DNA of 64,000 nucleotides from an uncultured Prolixibacteraceae bacterium. Lineage in GTDB: Bacteria; Bacteroidota; Bacteroidia; Bacteroidales; Prolixibacteraceae. Shown here piece by piece: positions 43,714 to 51,459 of the stretch. Position 1 is the first letter of the stretch. Every line of letters starts with the position of its first letter. Where the stretch lies: NCBI GenBank assembly GCA_913063265.1, contig CAJXZG010000013.1:1-64000 (forward strand), read 5' to 3'. The notes beneath the pieces were generated by a model that was not told where the DNA came from, made no database searches, and saw only the letters and a program-made list of their open reading frames with translations. Position numbers and translations under genes: made by a program.

Positions 43714-43745
43714 CAAATTTAATCTTTCATAATTGAGCATACAAA
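43714..43745 (-). promoter_or_regulatory. fbaA promoter (Bacteroidota -33/-7 type)
   Basis: On the minus strand TTTG (43742-43745) is followed after 20 bases by TAAATTTG (43714-43721), matching the -33 TTTG and -7 TAnnTTTG elements. It lies about 50 bases before the ATG. Confidence 0.6.
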
Positions 43746-43917
43746 AATCGATTGTTAACTAAGATTAAATTCTTGATTATTTAATATTTGTGAGATTTTA
43801 TATTTTAATCCGATGTTAAAGGTTAATTAAAATTGTAATGGGATTATGTGGATTTCAATATTGTGATTTTTATATCAAAAAAACATTTTTGTATTTTCCC
43901 TGCTGAATGCTTAATCT

Positions 43918-44661
43918 ATGCAACCAGAACTTAAACCATTTTGGAACAGAATTGTAAATTTCGATTGGAAATTTGGGATATTCCTGATTTTGCTTATTTG
44001 TATTCCCCGATTTATTCTGGTTCTGAAAGCGAGTGAAACAGGAAGTTATAGTCTAATTGGAATAATAATGATGTTTTCGGCACTTGTACCTTTTCTATTT
44101 CTAAGCAAATACGGAAGAAAACAAATCGGCATTCGAAAATCAAAAAATATATATTCCCTGATTATTGCGTTATTAACAGGTGTGGCAGGAAGCCTCCTAC
44201 TTTATTATCTGGGGAATGGACTTTATGGTAATTCTTTCGAAAACTGGTACGTTTACATCGGAAAATCGTACCAAATTCCTGAAGGAATTTCGGTATCAGA
44301 CAAAAAGATTCTTTTTGCAGTAATGGCCATTACAGGTATGACATTCAGCCCCGTTGGAGAGGAATTCTTTTTTAGGGGAATCGTTCACAATAGTTTTGCA
44401 AAATCATTAGGAGAGAAGAAAGCATCTTTTATTGACAGTCTCGCTTTTGCACTTACACATATTTCACATTTCGGATTGGTTTTTATAAATTACCAATGGG
44501 ATTTTTACCCTGTTCCGGGCACCATATGGGTGCTATGCATGTTTCTAATCAGTATCCTGTTTTTTATAATGAAAAAATTTTCAGATTCAATATGGGGTGC
44601 TGTTTTTTGTCACTCCGGTTTCAATTTTGGAATGATTTATTGTATCTTTTATTTAATATAA
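43918..44661 (+). CDS. CPBP-family intramembrane glutamic protease
   Basis: A 247-residue polytopic membrane protein of the CAAX/Abi (CPBP) family. The motif EExxxR is E148-E149-x3-R153 (PVGEEFFFRG). The second motif is LAFALTHISHFG and the third HSGFNFGMIY. About seven membrane segments are visible. Such proteins process prenylated or signal peptides, and some give immunity to bacteriocins. It is not near enough to the RiPP cassette to link them. Unusual for the family, its second His is followed by another His-Phe pair. Confidence 0.87.
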   Translation: MQPELKPFWNRIVNFDWKFGIFLILLICIPRFILVLKASETGSYSLIGIIMMFSALVPFLFLSKYGRKQIGIRKSKNIYSLIIALLTGVAGSLLLYYLGNGLYGNSFENWYVYIGKSYQIPEGISVSDKKILFAVMAITGMTFSPVGEEFFFRGIVHNSFAKSLGEKKASFIDSLAFALTHISHFGLVFINYQWDFYPVPGTIWVLCMFLISILFFIMKKFSDSIWGAVFCHSGFNFGMIYCIFYLI

Positions 44662-44680
44662 TAAATACCTATAGTAAAGA

Positions 44681-45391
44681 TTATCTTACCCGTATCTTAT
44701 ATATTGGGTTATACAAAGCTGATTTCCCTCTGGAATCTTTAATATCAACTTTAAAAGAGAGTAATCGCGGAGGCACGTCTTTTGGAATTTCACCTGATAT
44801 CAGTCCAAATTCATCATTTAGGCTAAGCCCGTATTCTTCCAGTTCAGCAGTATCAACCGTGTCCATCGAAAAAGTATACGGAGGTGTTCCTCCCATAGCA
44901 AAAAGAGAGGCACAATAAAACTGATCCAATACACCATTCATTAACTGGTAGTCTGCTGCCTGCAATTGTTGCAGATCGGAAACAGGATCCAGTTTATGAT
45001 CAGTGATTTTTATGCCTACCATTCCTTTGCTTGTAAATTCTCCATCCGATACCAAAACCCGGAAATAAGTTGTACCGGTCTTAAATCCTTCAGCTGAAGC
45101 TCCTTCGAGCGTAACAATACCACTTGTTGCTTCTATTCTTACTCTTTCAGGTGTTGCCAAATAACTTGTATCAATTTCCCAGGTGTATGATTTATCCGGA
45201 TTTCCACCCTGAGCCATCAACATTTGTGGAATAAGTTTAATAGTGCCCCGGTAATTAATATTAGCCGTTAATATTTGCTGTGGAACAACCTGTAAATTTG
45301 AACCAATTTCTACAGTATCATCACTACATGAAATACTTTGCAATAGCATTATTGCAAAAAACAATTTTAAGATAGGGTTTAGTAATTTCAT
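44681..45391 (-). CDS. Ig-like domain lipoprotein
   Basis: A 236-residue lipoprotein (signal ends QSISC). The C-terminal half reads as a putative-Ig (He_PIG-like) domain: GGTPPYTFSMD, then YGLSLNDEFGLISGEIP, where the LISG turn is typical. The N-terminal half has a similar cadherin-like pattern (SYTWEIDTSYL, then ATSGIVTLEG). It probably faces the periplasm or the cell surface as a binding or adhesion module. It is convergent with the CPBP gene. Confidence 0.7.
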   Translation of the reverse strand: MKLLNPILKLFFAIMLLQSISCSDDTVEIGSNLQVVPQQILTANINYRGTIKLIPQMLMAQGGNPDKSYTWEIDTSYLATPERVRIEATSGIVTLEGASAEGFKTGTTYFRVLVSDGEFTSKGMVGIKITDHKLDPVSDLQQLQAADYQLMNGVLDQFYCASLFAMGGTPPYTFSMDTVDTAELEEYGLSLNDEFGLISGEIPKDVPPRLLSFKVDIKDSRGKSALYNPIYKIRVR

Positions 45392-45704
45392 TTTGACGGG
45401 TTTGTAAATTTATAGTGCTAATTTATAAAATTTTAAATTGATACATGATTAAATTAAAAATTAACCCTTTAAATACTTTAGTGTCTTTTATGCTTTTTCT
45501 TCTATATTCTTTTAAATCTGATGAATTCTTTGTAATTTGAATAGACTTTCTAACTATCAAAAATGAAGAAGTTAATCTGAATTAAAGGAAAAGCAATCAG
45601 TTTGTCAGCTTATCATAAAGATTAAAATAATAAACTGAATCGGTTAGTCTTTATTTTTTTTCAAACCCGTATATGCAGTCTGCCGGTTATAAAAAAACAA
45701 GATT
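45392..45704. other. Divergent intergenic region
   Basis: 313 AT-rich bases between a lipoprotein gene and an outer-membrane protein gene, expected to carry both promoters. I found no exact TAnnTTTG element, RNA gene, repeat or small gene. Confidence 0.5.
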
Positions 45705-46316
45705 ATGAAAAAGTTTGTGATACTGTTAATTTTGGCCTGGATTGGTCAGTCATGTTGTACTACACAATATTTAGTTCCTCTTCAAAATTTAGATGCGATT
45801 GCAGGACTTGGAGTTTCCAGCAATCTGGGAAGTAAAAGCTGGTCGCCTAAAATGGGAGGGCAAATTGGTGTTGAAGCCCCGTTATTCAGATTTACACAAT
45901 CCTCATCAGTAGTTACCGGGCTCGGTGCATCATTTCAAGGTGCAGCCTGGGAAGAAGAAATGTACTCCGGAAAAGTAAACACAAGTTATTTAAATATTCC
46001 TTTCCTTTATACTTATGAAAGTCCTGGCGGGTTTTACGGTCAGGCTGGGTTACAGCCGGGATTTCTTCTCAGCGCAAAAGATAAATACGATGAAGGCAGC
46101 TATGACTATAAAGATAATATGAACAAATTTGATTTAGGATTTCCACTTGCTGCCGGTTTTATTATTAATGATAAAGTCCGTGTTGGAGCAAGGGCAAACA
46201 TTGGACTAATCAACAATTCAAACTATCCCGGTGGAAATAAGGATCACAACTTTACATTTAATGCTGTATTCAATTACAGATTTAATCTTCCGGGGAAAAA
46301 TTCAAACAACCAATAA
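45705..46316 (+). CDS. Outer-membrane beta-barrel protein
   Basis: A 203-residue porin-family protein with an N-terminal signal (MKKFVILLILAWIGQSC, possible lipobox QSC). The rest is alternating beta strands ending with aromatic residues, typical of an eight-stranded OmpA-like barrel (TSYLNIPFLYTYESPGGFYGQAGLQPGFLLS, where two family strands meet). The C-terminal strand ends FNYRFNLPG. No peptidoglycan-binding domain is attached. Function is unknown. Confidence 0.75.
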   Translation: MKKFVILLILAWIGQSCCTTQYLVPLQNLDAIAGLGVSSNLGSKSWSPKMGGQIGVEAPLFRFTQSSSVVTGLGASFQGAAWEEEMYSGKVNTSYLNIPFLYTYESPGGFYGQAGLQPGFLLSAKDKYDEGSYDYKDNMNKFDLGFPLAAGFIINDKVRVGARANIGLINNSNYPGGNKDHNFTFNAVFNYRFNLPGKNSNNQ

Positions 46317-46336
46317 AGAAAGATAATATTTTAGAT

Positions 46337-47083
46337 TTACCGGTAAGCAGTTTCTCCATCACCCCATTTGGTCAGATAGGCTGTGTTAAACTGCCATGAA
46401 AGTGAAAGATACCAAACCTGACTGGTTTTATAACGTGTTAAATCCGAAACAAAGTTTTGATTTTTATAATCGTGATTCAAAAAATCATTTAAATAATATT
46501 TGAATTTCAAATTAATACCTCCGGGAAACTGGACACCAACAATGGCTGAAGGTAAAACCGGTTGATACTGATTACTAAACCACGCTGTATATTTTGTTTT
46601 AGCTCCATCCCTTCCGTGAGAGTTCCAGTATTTTTCTTTATAGTGAATTCCAAATTCAACCTCTCCTCCACCAAAAAAGTATAAATTATCTTTAAACGAT
46701 CCCAGCTTTAAAGCCAATGGTATTCCGCCAGTATATAAGCGTCGAATAATTTTATAAGGTTGGTATGACTCTATTCCGGGACTGCCATTATATAAAATCT
46801 CGTCTGAAATAATACCAACATTCTTGACTCCTAATCCCGTATATAAACCAAAATTGCCTGTAAAATCGAAATGCCAGTATTGCGAAAGATGAAAAAATGC
46901 TGTAAAACGCAAAGGAACACCTGAAACCTGTGCATCCGGATACTGAGCCAGATATTCATCTGTAAACTCAACATTCCCGTTTGAGAAAATCAATTCTCCA
47001 CTTGTTATCGGATATATTTTTTGTGCATTTACGGATACATTAATTAAAAGAAATAAAAACGAGGAGAACAGTATTTTTTTCAT
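46337..47083 (-). CDS. Predicted outer-membrane beta-barrel protein
   Basis: A 248-residue protein from ATG 47083, which begins a clean signal peptide (MKKILFSSFLFLLINVSVNAQ). The start 19 codons upstream is a TTG and adds no signal character. Repeated amphipathic strands (RFTAFFHLSQYWHFDFTGNFGLYTGLG, LKLGSFKDNLYFFGGGEVEFGIHY) indicate a small barrel. The family is not recognised. It is convergent with the preceding barrel gene. Confidence 0.75.
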   Translation of the reverse strand: MKKILFSSFLFLLINVSVNAQKIYPITSGELIFSNGNVEFTDEYLAQYPDAQVSGVPLRFTAFFHLSQYWHFDFTGNFGLYTGLGVKNVGIISDEILYNGSPGIESYQPYKIIRRLYTGGIPLALKLGSFKDNLYFFGGGEVEFGIHYKEKYWNSHGRDGAKTKYTAWFSNQYQPVLPSAIVGVQFPGGINLKFKYYLNDFLNHDYKNQNFVSDLTRYKTSQVWYLSLSWQFNTAYLTKWGDGETAYR

Positions 47084-47296
47084 AATTGTTTTTTTTAGGT
47101 AATAAAAATTCAAATTATGAAATCTAATAGTTAAATACAAGAGTTGTACTTACATTATGTTCGATTTTACAGAATACTTAACAGTTACATTCTGTGTAAT
47201 AAATTCCATTGATATTGTAATAAATCTATTTACCGGATTTCGTTTCTTCATAACATTATCATTTTTATCTTTATAACAGAATTAAAAAAAGACAAT

Positions 47297-48280
47297 ATGA
47301 CATTCATCGCTAAGGATTCACGCTACGATTCGATGGTATATAACAAATGTGGAAAATGGGGACTTAAATTACCGGCTGTATCGCTTGGATTATGGCACTA
47401 TTTCGGAGATATAGATACAATTGAAAATGGCCGTGCGATGTTGCACCGCGCATTTGATCTGGGTATAACACATTTTGATCTTGCAAATAATTATGGCCCT
47501 CCTCCCGGTTCTGCCGAGGAGAATTTTGGAAAAATATTAAAGCAGGATTTTGCGGCTTATCGCGATGAATTGGTTATTTCTACAAAAGCAGGTTACCTAA
47601 TGTGGCCCGGCCCTTATGGTGAATGGGGAAGCAGAAAGTATTTGCTTTCAAGTCTCGATCAGAGTTTAAAAAGAATGGGGCTGGAATACGTTGACATATT
47701 TTATTCACACAGACCGGATCCGGATACTCCTCTTGAAGAAACCATGATGGCACTGGACCAGGCTGTAAGGTCGGGGAAAGCACTATATGCTGCCGTTTCT
47801 AACTATCCTGCTGATATGGCACTGGAAGCTGCCCAAATTTTAAATGACCTGGGAACCCCTTGTATATTACACCAACCAAAATATTCCATGTTCGAACGTT
47901 GGGTTGAAGATGAACTACTGGATGTTCTGGACCAGCAAGGAATTGGTTGTATCCCATTCTCTCCATTGGCGCAAGGCCTTTTAACAAACAAATATTTAAA
48001 AGGTATTCCTGAAGGCAGCCGTGCAACACGGGAAGTTTTTCTAAAAAAAGAAGATGTAAAATCGGCTCACGAAAAAATTGTAAAGTTGAATGAGATTGCA
48101 GCTCAAAGAGAGCAATCACTTGCACAAATGGCACTTGCCTGGATTTTAAAAGATAAAAGAATAACGTCTGTTTTGATTGGAGCAAGTACAGTTAAACAAA
48201 TCGAAGACAATGTTGCCACACTTTCAAATCTCAAATTTTCAAATGAAGAACTCACTGAAATAGAGAATGTTTTAAGATAA
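47297..48280 (+). CDS. yghZ: Aldo/keto reductase, L-glyceraldehyde-3-phosphate reductase (YghZ) type
   Basis: A 327-residue NADPH-dependent aldo/keto reductase closely following E. coli YghZ: SLGLWHYFGD, FDLGITHFDLANNYGPPPGSAEENFG with catalytic Asp and Tyr, STKAGYLMWPGPYGEWGSRKYL with catalytic Lys, and HQPKYSMFERWVE. The family reduces L-glyceraldehyde 3-phosphate and other aldehydes such as methylglyoxal. It is monocistronic. Confidence 0.93.
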   Translation: MTFIAKDSRYDSMVYNKCGKWGLKLPAVSLGLWHYFGDIDTIENGRAMLHRAFDLGITHFDLANNYGPPPGSAEENFGKILKQDFAAYRDELVISTKAGYLMWPGPYGEWGSRKYLLSSLDQSLKRMGLEYVDIFYSHRPDPDTPLEETMMALDQAVRSGKALYAAVSNYPADMALEAAQILNDLGTPCILHQPKYSMFERWVEDELLDVLDQQGIGCIPFSPLAQGLLTNKYLKGIPEGSRATREVFLKKEDVKSAHEKIVKLNEIAAQREQSLAQMALAWILKDKRITSVLIGASTVKQIEDNVATLSNLKFSNEELTEIENVLR

Positions 48281-48554
48281 CTAAGATCCATTTTTATAAA
48301 AACTTTTGAGATTTTTCCCAAATCCAACACGCAATTCCCTTATGGGACCACTGTTGATAAATTACAGCGAGATTGTTAATAACTTATTCAATAAAATACC
48401 TGGAGGTTTTTTATTTCGTCGAAAGATTTAGTTATTTTCGGAGTGACAAAAAGTGATATTATCAGGGCAAGGCCACTGGATTCTTTCTTCCCTCCGGCAT
48501 TTATTTTTAAAATTCAGCAATTTGCACCTGTAATCTATTAAACCTGAATTAAAA

Positions 48555-48953
48555 ATGTTGAAAATGGGAAATAATCAACATCCGTCAAACATCAGAGATA
48601 ATAAAATTGAATTATTGGTTTGTAAATCAGGAGCCGAGAATTGTAAAGAGCATCTCCTTATAATTAATCAATGTTACTCTGATGCCAATACTTTTCATCT
48701 GGAAAAGGATTATTTAAATTCAATCGAATCTTTACGAAACGCATTTCTTATGACTTGCGACCTGAGACATGATTCGTGTGTTGAATGTGCAAACCTGTTC
48801 AGGACAACAATCGCCGATTCTCTTGAAAATATAAACCGCGAACTGCACATTCTGACAAAAGGAATGATAAAAAAGAAAAGATATATTAAAAGTTATAAAA
48901 AATCATGTGCTGTTTTGGATGATGTAAAAAGAGAGATAAAAAAAATCTCGTAA
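48555..48953 (+). CDS. Small cysteine protein, first of a tandem pair
   Basis: A 132-residue cytoplasmic protein of unknown family (an in-frame ATG at 48564 is an equally possible start). It is paralogous to the gene at 49134. Shared positions include DKIELL-x-C, a second Cys seven residues later, HL-x2-IN-x2-Y, KDY-x2-SI-x-SL, C-V-x-C-x2-LF, and a late SC. It is rich in helix-forming residues, with about 40 charged residues. The conserved cysteines suggest a metal or redox site. No membrane or signal segment is present. Confidence 0.7.
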   Translation: MLKMGNNQHPSNIRDNKIELLVCKSGAENCKEHLLIINQCYSDANTFHLEKDYLNSIESLRNAFLMTCDLRHDSCVECANLFRTTIADSLENINRELHILTKGMIKKKRYIKSYKKSCAVLDDVKREIKKIS

Positions 48954-49120
48954 TAATTTGTATTCTCTCATTCTAAACAATAGTATATCCGGCTCCCAAC
49001 AAATTTCCGAACTTATTTAACATTTATTCACCTCTGGAAGTGCCTTGTTAAAATTTTATAAACCAAACTTTTATCATTAATTATTAGAATCGATCCTTGT
49101 TTTTTTGCCGCCACAAATTT

Positions 49121-49127
49121 AAGGAGG
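49121..49127 (+). promoter_or_regulatory. Strong Shine-Dalgarno of the second small cysteine gene
   Basis: AAGGAGG is followed immediately by an ATG (49128) and 6 bases later by another ATG (49134). The spacing favours 49134 as the real start. Confidence 0.7.
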
Positions 49128-49133
49128 ATGCAT

Positions 49134-49538
49134 ATGAACAGAGGAAATGAAAGAAATTTGAATGTAAGTGATGTTCAACAAAAACTTAATCAGGATAAAA
49201 TTGAGCTGTTAAGTTGCAATTTGAAAGAACTAAAATGCGCCAAACACCTTGAAGAAATTAATAAAAACTATAGCAACGCAAATATTTTTGGTTGCGATAA
49301 AGATTATTCCAGGTCTATTAAATCATTAAAAAGGGCTTATCAAAAAGCTTCAGAATTAAAAAATGAGTCGACCTGTGTTAGTTGTGTTTCGCTGTTTCAG
49401 GAAACCATTGGACGATCGCTTAAGAATCTGAACAAAGATTTATACGATATGTCGCATGGTTTTTTAGGGCAGAAAAAGCTAAAGCCTTTTTATGTTGAGT
49501 CGTGTTACGCTTTAAAGGAAATTAAGTATTTACCTTAG
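49134..49538 (+). CDS. Small cysteine protein, second of a tandem pair
   Basis: A 134-residue paralog of the gene at 48555. It has IELLSCNLKELKCAKHLEEIN, then YSNANIF, KDYSRSIKSLKRAY, CVSCVSLFQETIGRSLKNLN and YVESCYALKEIK, which align without large gaps. The gap between the two genes is about 180 bases, so they may have separate transcripts. This one has a strong SD and a strong terminator. Function is unknown. Confidence 0.75.
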   Translation: MNRGNERNLNVSDVQQKLNQDKIELLSCNLKELKCAKHLEEINKNYSNANIFGCDKDYSRSIKSLKRAYQKASELKNESTCVSCVSLFQETIGRSLKNLNKDLYDMSHGFLGQKKLKPFYVESCYALKEIKYLP

Positions 49539-49568
49539 AAAGACTTTCTACACTTTTTATTCAAAATA

Positions 49569-49596
49569 AAAAAGTCCGCATTACTGCGGACTTTTT
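49569..49596 (+). terminator. Terminator after the small cysteine gene pair
   Basis: AAAAGTCCGCA pairs perfectly with TGCGGACTTTT around TTAC, followed by a T-run. The A-rich left arm makes it usable for the convergent small gene as well. Confidence 0.92.
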
Positions 49597-49633
49597 GTTT
49601 CATATAGATTTCAAATTTTGCTTCATGCAAATG

Positions 49634-49801
49634 TTATAGGCCAAGTAACATTTTTATGCCTATTAACAAACCAAAAATTATTGATGTTCCGGTCAATGCA
49701 CCGGCAATCATCGGAATAACTAAATTCAATGGTAATTTTTGTTTCTCATCATCAGATTTCATAGTAATAGTGATCTGATTTTGATTCTTCTTTGTTTCCA
49801 T
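49634..49801 (-). CDS. 55-residue single-span membrane protein
   Basis: A short gene. The protein starts METKKNQNQITITMK, has a charged DDEKQKLPL stretch, and then one strongly hydrophobic segment of about 25 residues (LVIPMIAGALTGTSIIFGLL and on) to the C-terminus at GL. Support comes from a good -33/-7 promoter about 40 bases upstream and the shared terminator downstream. A small membrane peptide or regulator is plausible; the function is unknown. Confidence 0.6.
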   Translation of the reverse strand: METKKNQNQITITMKSDDEKQKLPLNLVIPMIAGALTGTSIIFGLLIGIKMLLGL

Positions 49802-49841
49802 GTTAATTGTTTTAATTAATAAAAGACTTAAAAGTCTGCTA

Positions 49842-49871
49842 CAAAAGTACGGCTATTTCAACTTTCTGCAA
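49842..49871 (-). promoter_or_regulatory. Promoter of the 55-residue membrane protein gene
   Basis: On the minus strand TTG (49869-49871) is separated by 19 bases from TACTTTTG (49842-49849), fitting the Bacteroidota promoter. The transcript leader contains the palindrome AGACTTTTAAGTCT. Confidence 0.55.
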
Positions 49872-50207
49872 GCAAAAACGATTTTTTGTTAAATTACTGT
49901 TAACCTGCCAGATACAAGATTTGTTCAAAAATACCATATGGCAGATACAAATTTTAATTTGTCGAAATCTCTGGAAATACCACAAAAAATAAAGGAAACC
50001 AAAGCTTTAAAAAAGCAGCTTTCCTCACGTAAAAACTCTTATTATCTTTCTCAAATATGACCGATAGAATACTCAATATTTCTCATGTCTTTGATAAGAA
50101 AAGGTCAAAGACAAGGCTTTCGCAGTTTTGAAATAAAGGAATTTACTTTTGTAATTGACTGTTTTCAAAACAAGAGTAACGCAGTATTTGGCGTTTTATT
50201 TCGAAGA
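49872..50207. other. Intergenic region beside pheS
   Basis: 336 bases without a supported gene. A 40-codon open frame at 49938-50060 (begins MADTNFNLSK) has plausible codons but no SD, promoter or family match, so it is not called. Confidence 0.45.
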
Positions 50208-51227
50208 CTAAATAGCCGATTCGAATTGTTTTAGGAACCGAACATCATTTTCAAAGAAATGACGGATATCTTTAATTCCGTAACGTAACATTGTTATTCT
50301 TTCGATACCCATTCCAAAAGCAAATCCTGTATACTTTTTACTATCAATATGACATGATTCGAGTACATTCGGATCGACCATACCACAACCCAGAATTTCG
50401 AGCCAGCCTGTATATTTACAAACATTACAACCCTTACCCCCGCAAATGGTACAACTTACATCCATCTCGGCACTTGGTTCTGTAAACGGGAAATAGGATG
50501 GTCTCAACCTGATTTCAGTTCCTTCTCCAAACAACTCTTTTGCAAATTGTAATAAGGTTTGCTTTAAATCAGCAAAAGATACATTTTCATCCACATACAA
50601 TCCTTCAATCTGATGAAAGATACAATGCGAACGGGCAGAGATTGCTTCGTTACGAAAAACCCTTCCCGGGAAAATTGCACGAATTGGTGGTTGTGCATGC
50701 TCCATCACCCTGATCTGAACACTTGAAGTATGTGTACGCAACAATACATCCGGATTTTTTTCAATAAAAAAAGTATCCTGCATATCACGTGCCGGGTGCT
50801 CCGGTGGAAAATTCAAAGCTGAAAAAACATGCCAGTCATCTTCTATTTCCGGTCCTTCCGCAACGGTAAAACCCAACCTGGCAAAAATTCCAATAATCTC
50901 ATTTTTTACCAAGGACAAAGGATGACGGGTTCCCAGTTTCATAGGTTCACCGGGCATAGAAAGATCCAATCCGGTATCCGCATTGCCGTTTGATTCAAGC
51001 CCTTCTTTTAAAGTATTGATTTTATCAAGTGCGAAATTTTTCAGGATGTTAATCGCTTGTCCCACTTCTTTCTTTTGTTCCGGCGGAACTGATTTAAAAT
51101 CGTTAAACAACCTGCCGATTTCACCCTTTTTGCTAATATATTTTATACGTAATTCCTCTACCTCCTCTTTCGATGAAGCAACCACTTTTTCTATCTCCTC
51201 TTGTAAAGCTTTGATTTTGTCTAACAT
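50208..51227 (-). CDS. pheS: Phenylalanyl-tRNA synthetase alpha subunit
   Basis: Catalytic subunit of PheRS, 339 residues. It has an N-terminal coiled coil, motif 2 RNEAISARSHCIFHQIEGLYV and motif 3 GFAFGMGIERITMLRYGI. The inserted CTICGGKGCNVCKYTGW segment carries four cysteines that could bind zinc, seen in several phyla. pheT is not adjacent, as is usual in Bacteroidota. Confidence 0.97.
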   Translation of the reverse strand: MLDKIKALQEEIEKVVASSKEEVEELRIKYISKKGEIGRLFNDFKSVPPEQKKEVGQAINILKNFALDKINTLKEGLESNGNADTGLDLSMPGEPMKLGTRHPLSLVKNEIIGIFARLGFTVAEGPEIEDDWHVFSALNFPPEHPARDMQDTFFIEKNPDVLLRTHTSSVQIRVMEHAQPPIRAIFPGRVFRNEAISARSHCIFHQIEGLYVDENVSFADLKQTLLQFAKELFGEGTEIRLRPSYFPFTEPSAEMDVSCTICGGKGCNVCKYTGWLEILGCGMVDPNVLESCHIDSKKYTGFAFGMGIERITMLRYGIKDIRHFFENDVRFLKQFESAI

Positions 51228-51250
51228 GCTCTTCTGTTTAAACTGAGGGG

Positions 51251-51258
51251 CAAATATA
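51251..51258 (-). promoter_or_regulatory. Putative -7 element for pheS
   Basis: On the minus strand the octamer is TATATTTG, fitting TAnnTTTG, 23 bases before the ATG. No clear -33 was found. Confidence 0.4.
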
Positions 51259-51385
51259 ATGAATCAATTAATAAAATTGGTAATATCGTGAATTCGGGAT
51301 GCTAACTAAAAGATGGATGTTAAGATTTGAGAAGAAACGGATTAAACAAATTGAGGAATGGCCTTACGTCTGAAGCAATGATCTA

Positions 51386-51444
51386 AGAGCAAAGCGCATA
51401 GCGTAAGAATTTCTTTATGATCGATACCCCATGCTCTTTGCTCC
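51386..51444. repeat. Imperfect inverted repeat between pheS and the lipoprotein glycosidase gene
   Basis: AGAGCAAAGCGCAT (51386-51399) and ATGCTCTTTGCTCC (51431-51444) are inverted copies matching at 12 of 14 bases, followed by further CTCTGCTCC-type steps. The base composition differs from neighbours. It resembles extragenic repeats of other Bacteroidota. Confidence 0.5.
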
Positions 51445-51459
51445 GTGCCCTCTGCTCCT

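Noticed and set aside
43918-44661. CPBP protease as immunity factor for the RiPP cassette
   Set aside because: Some CPBP proteins give bacteriocin immunity, but this one is about 28 kb away with unrelated genes between, so there is no evidence of linkage.
49938-50060. 40-codon open frame (starts MADTNFNLSK) between the small membrane gene and pheS
   Set aside because: Codon use is plausible, but there is no promoter, SD or recognisable family, so I do not call it.
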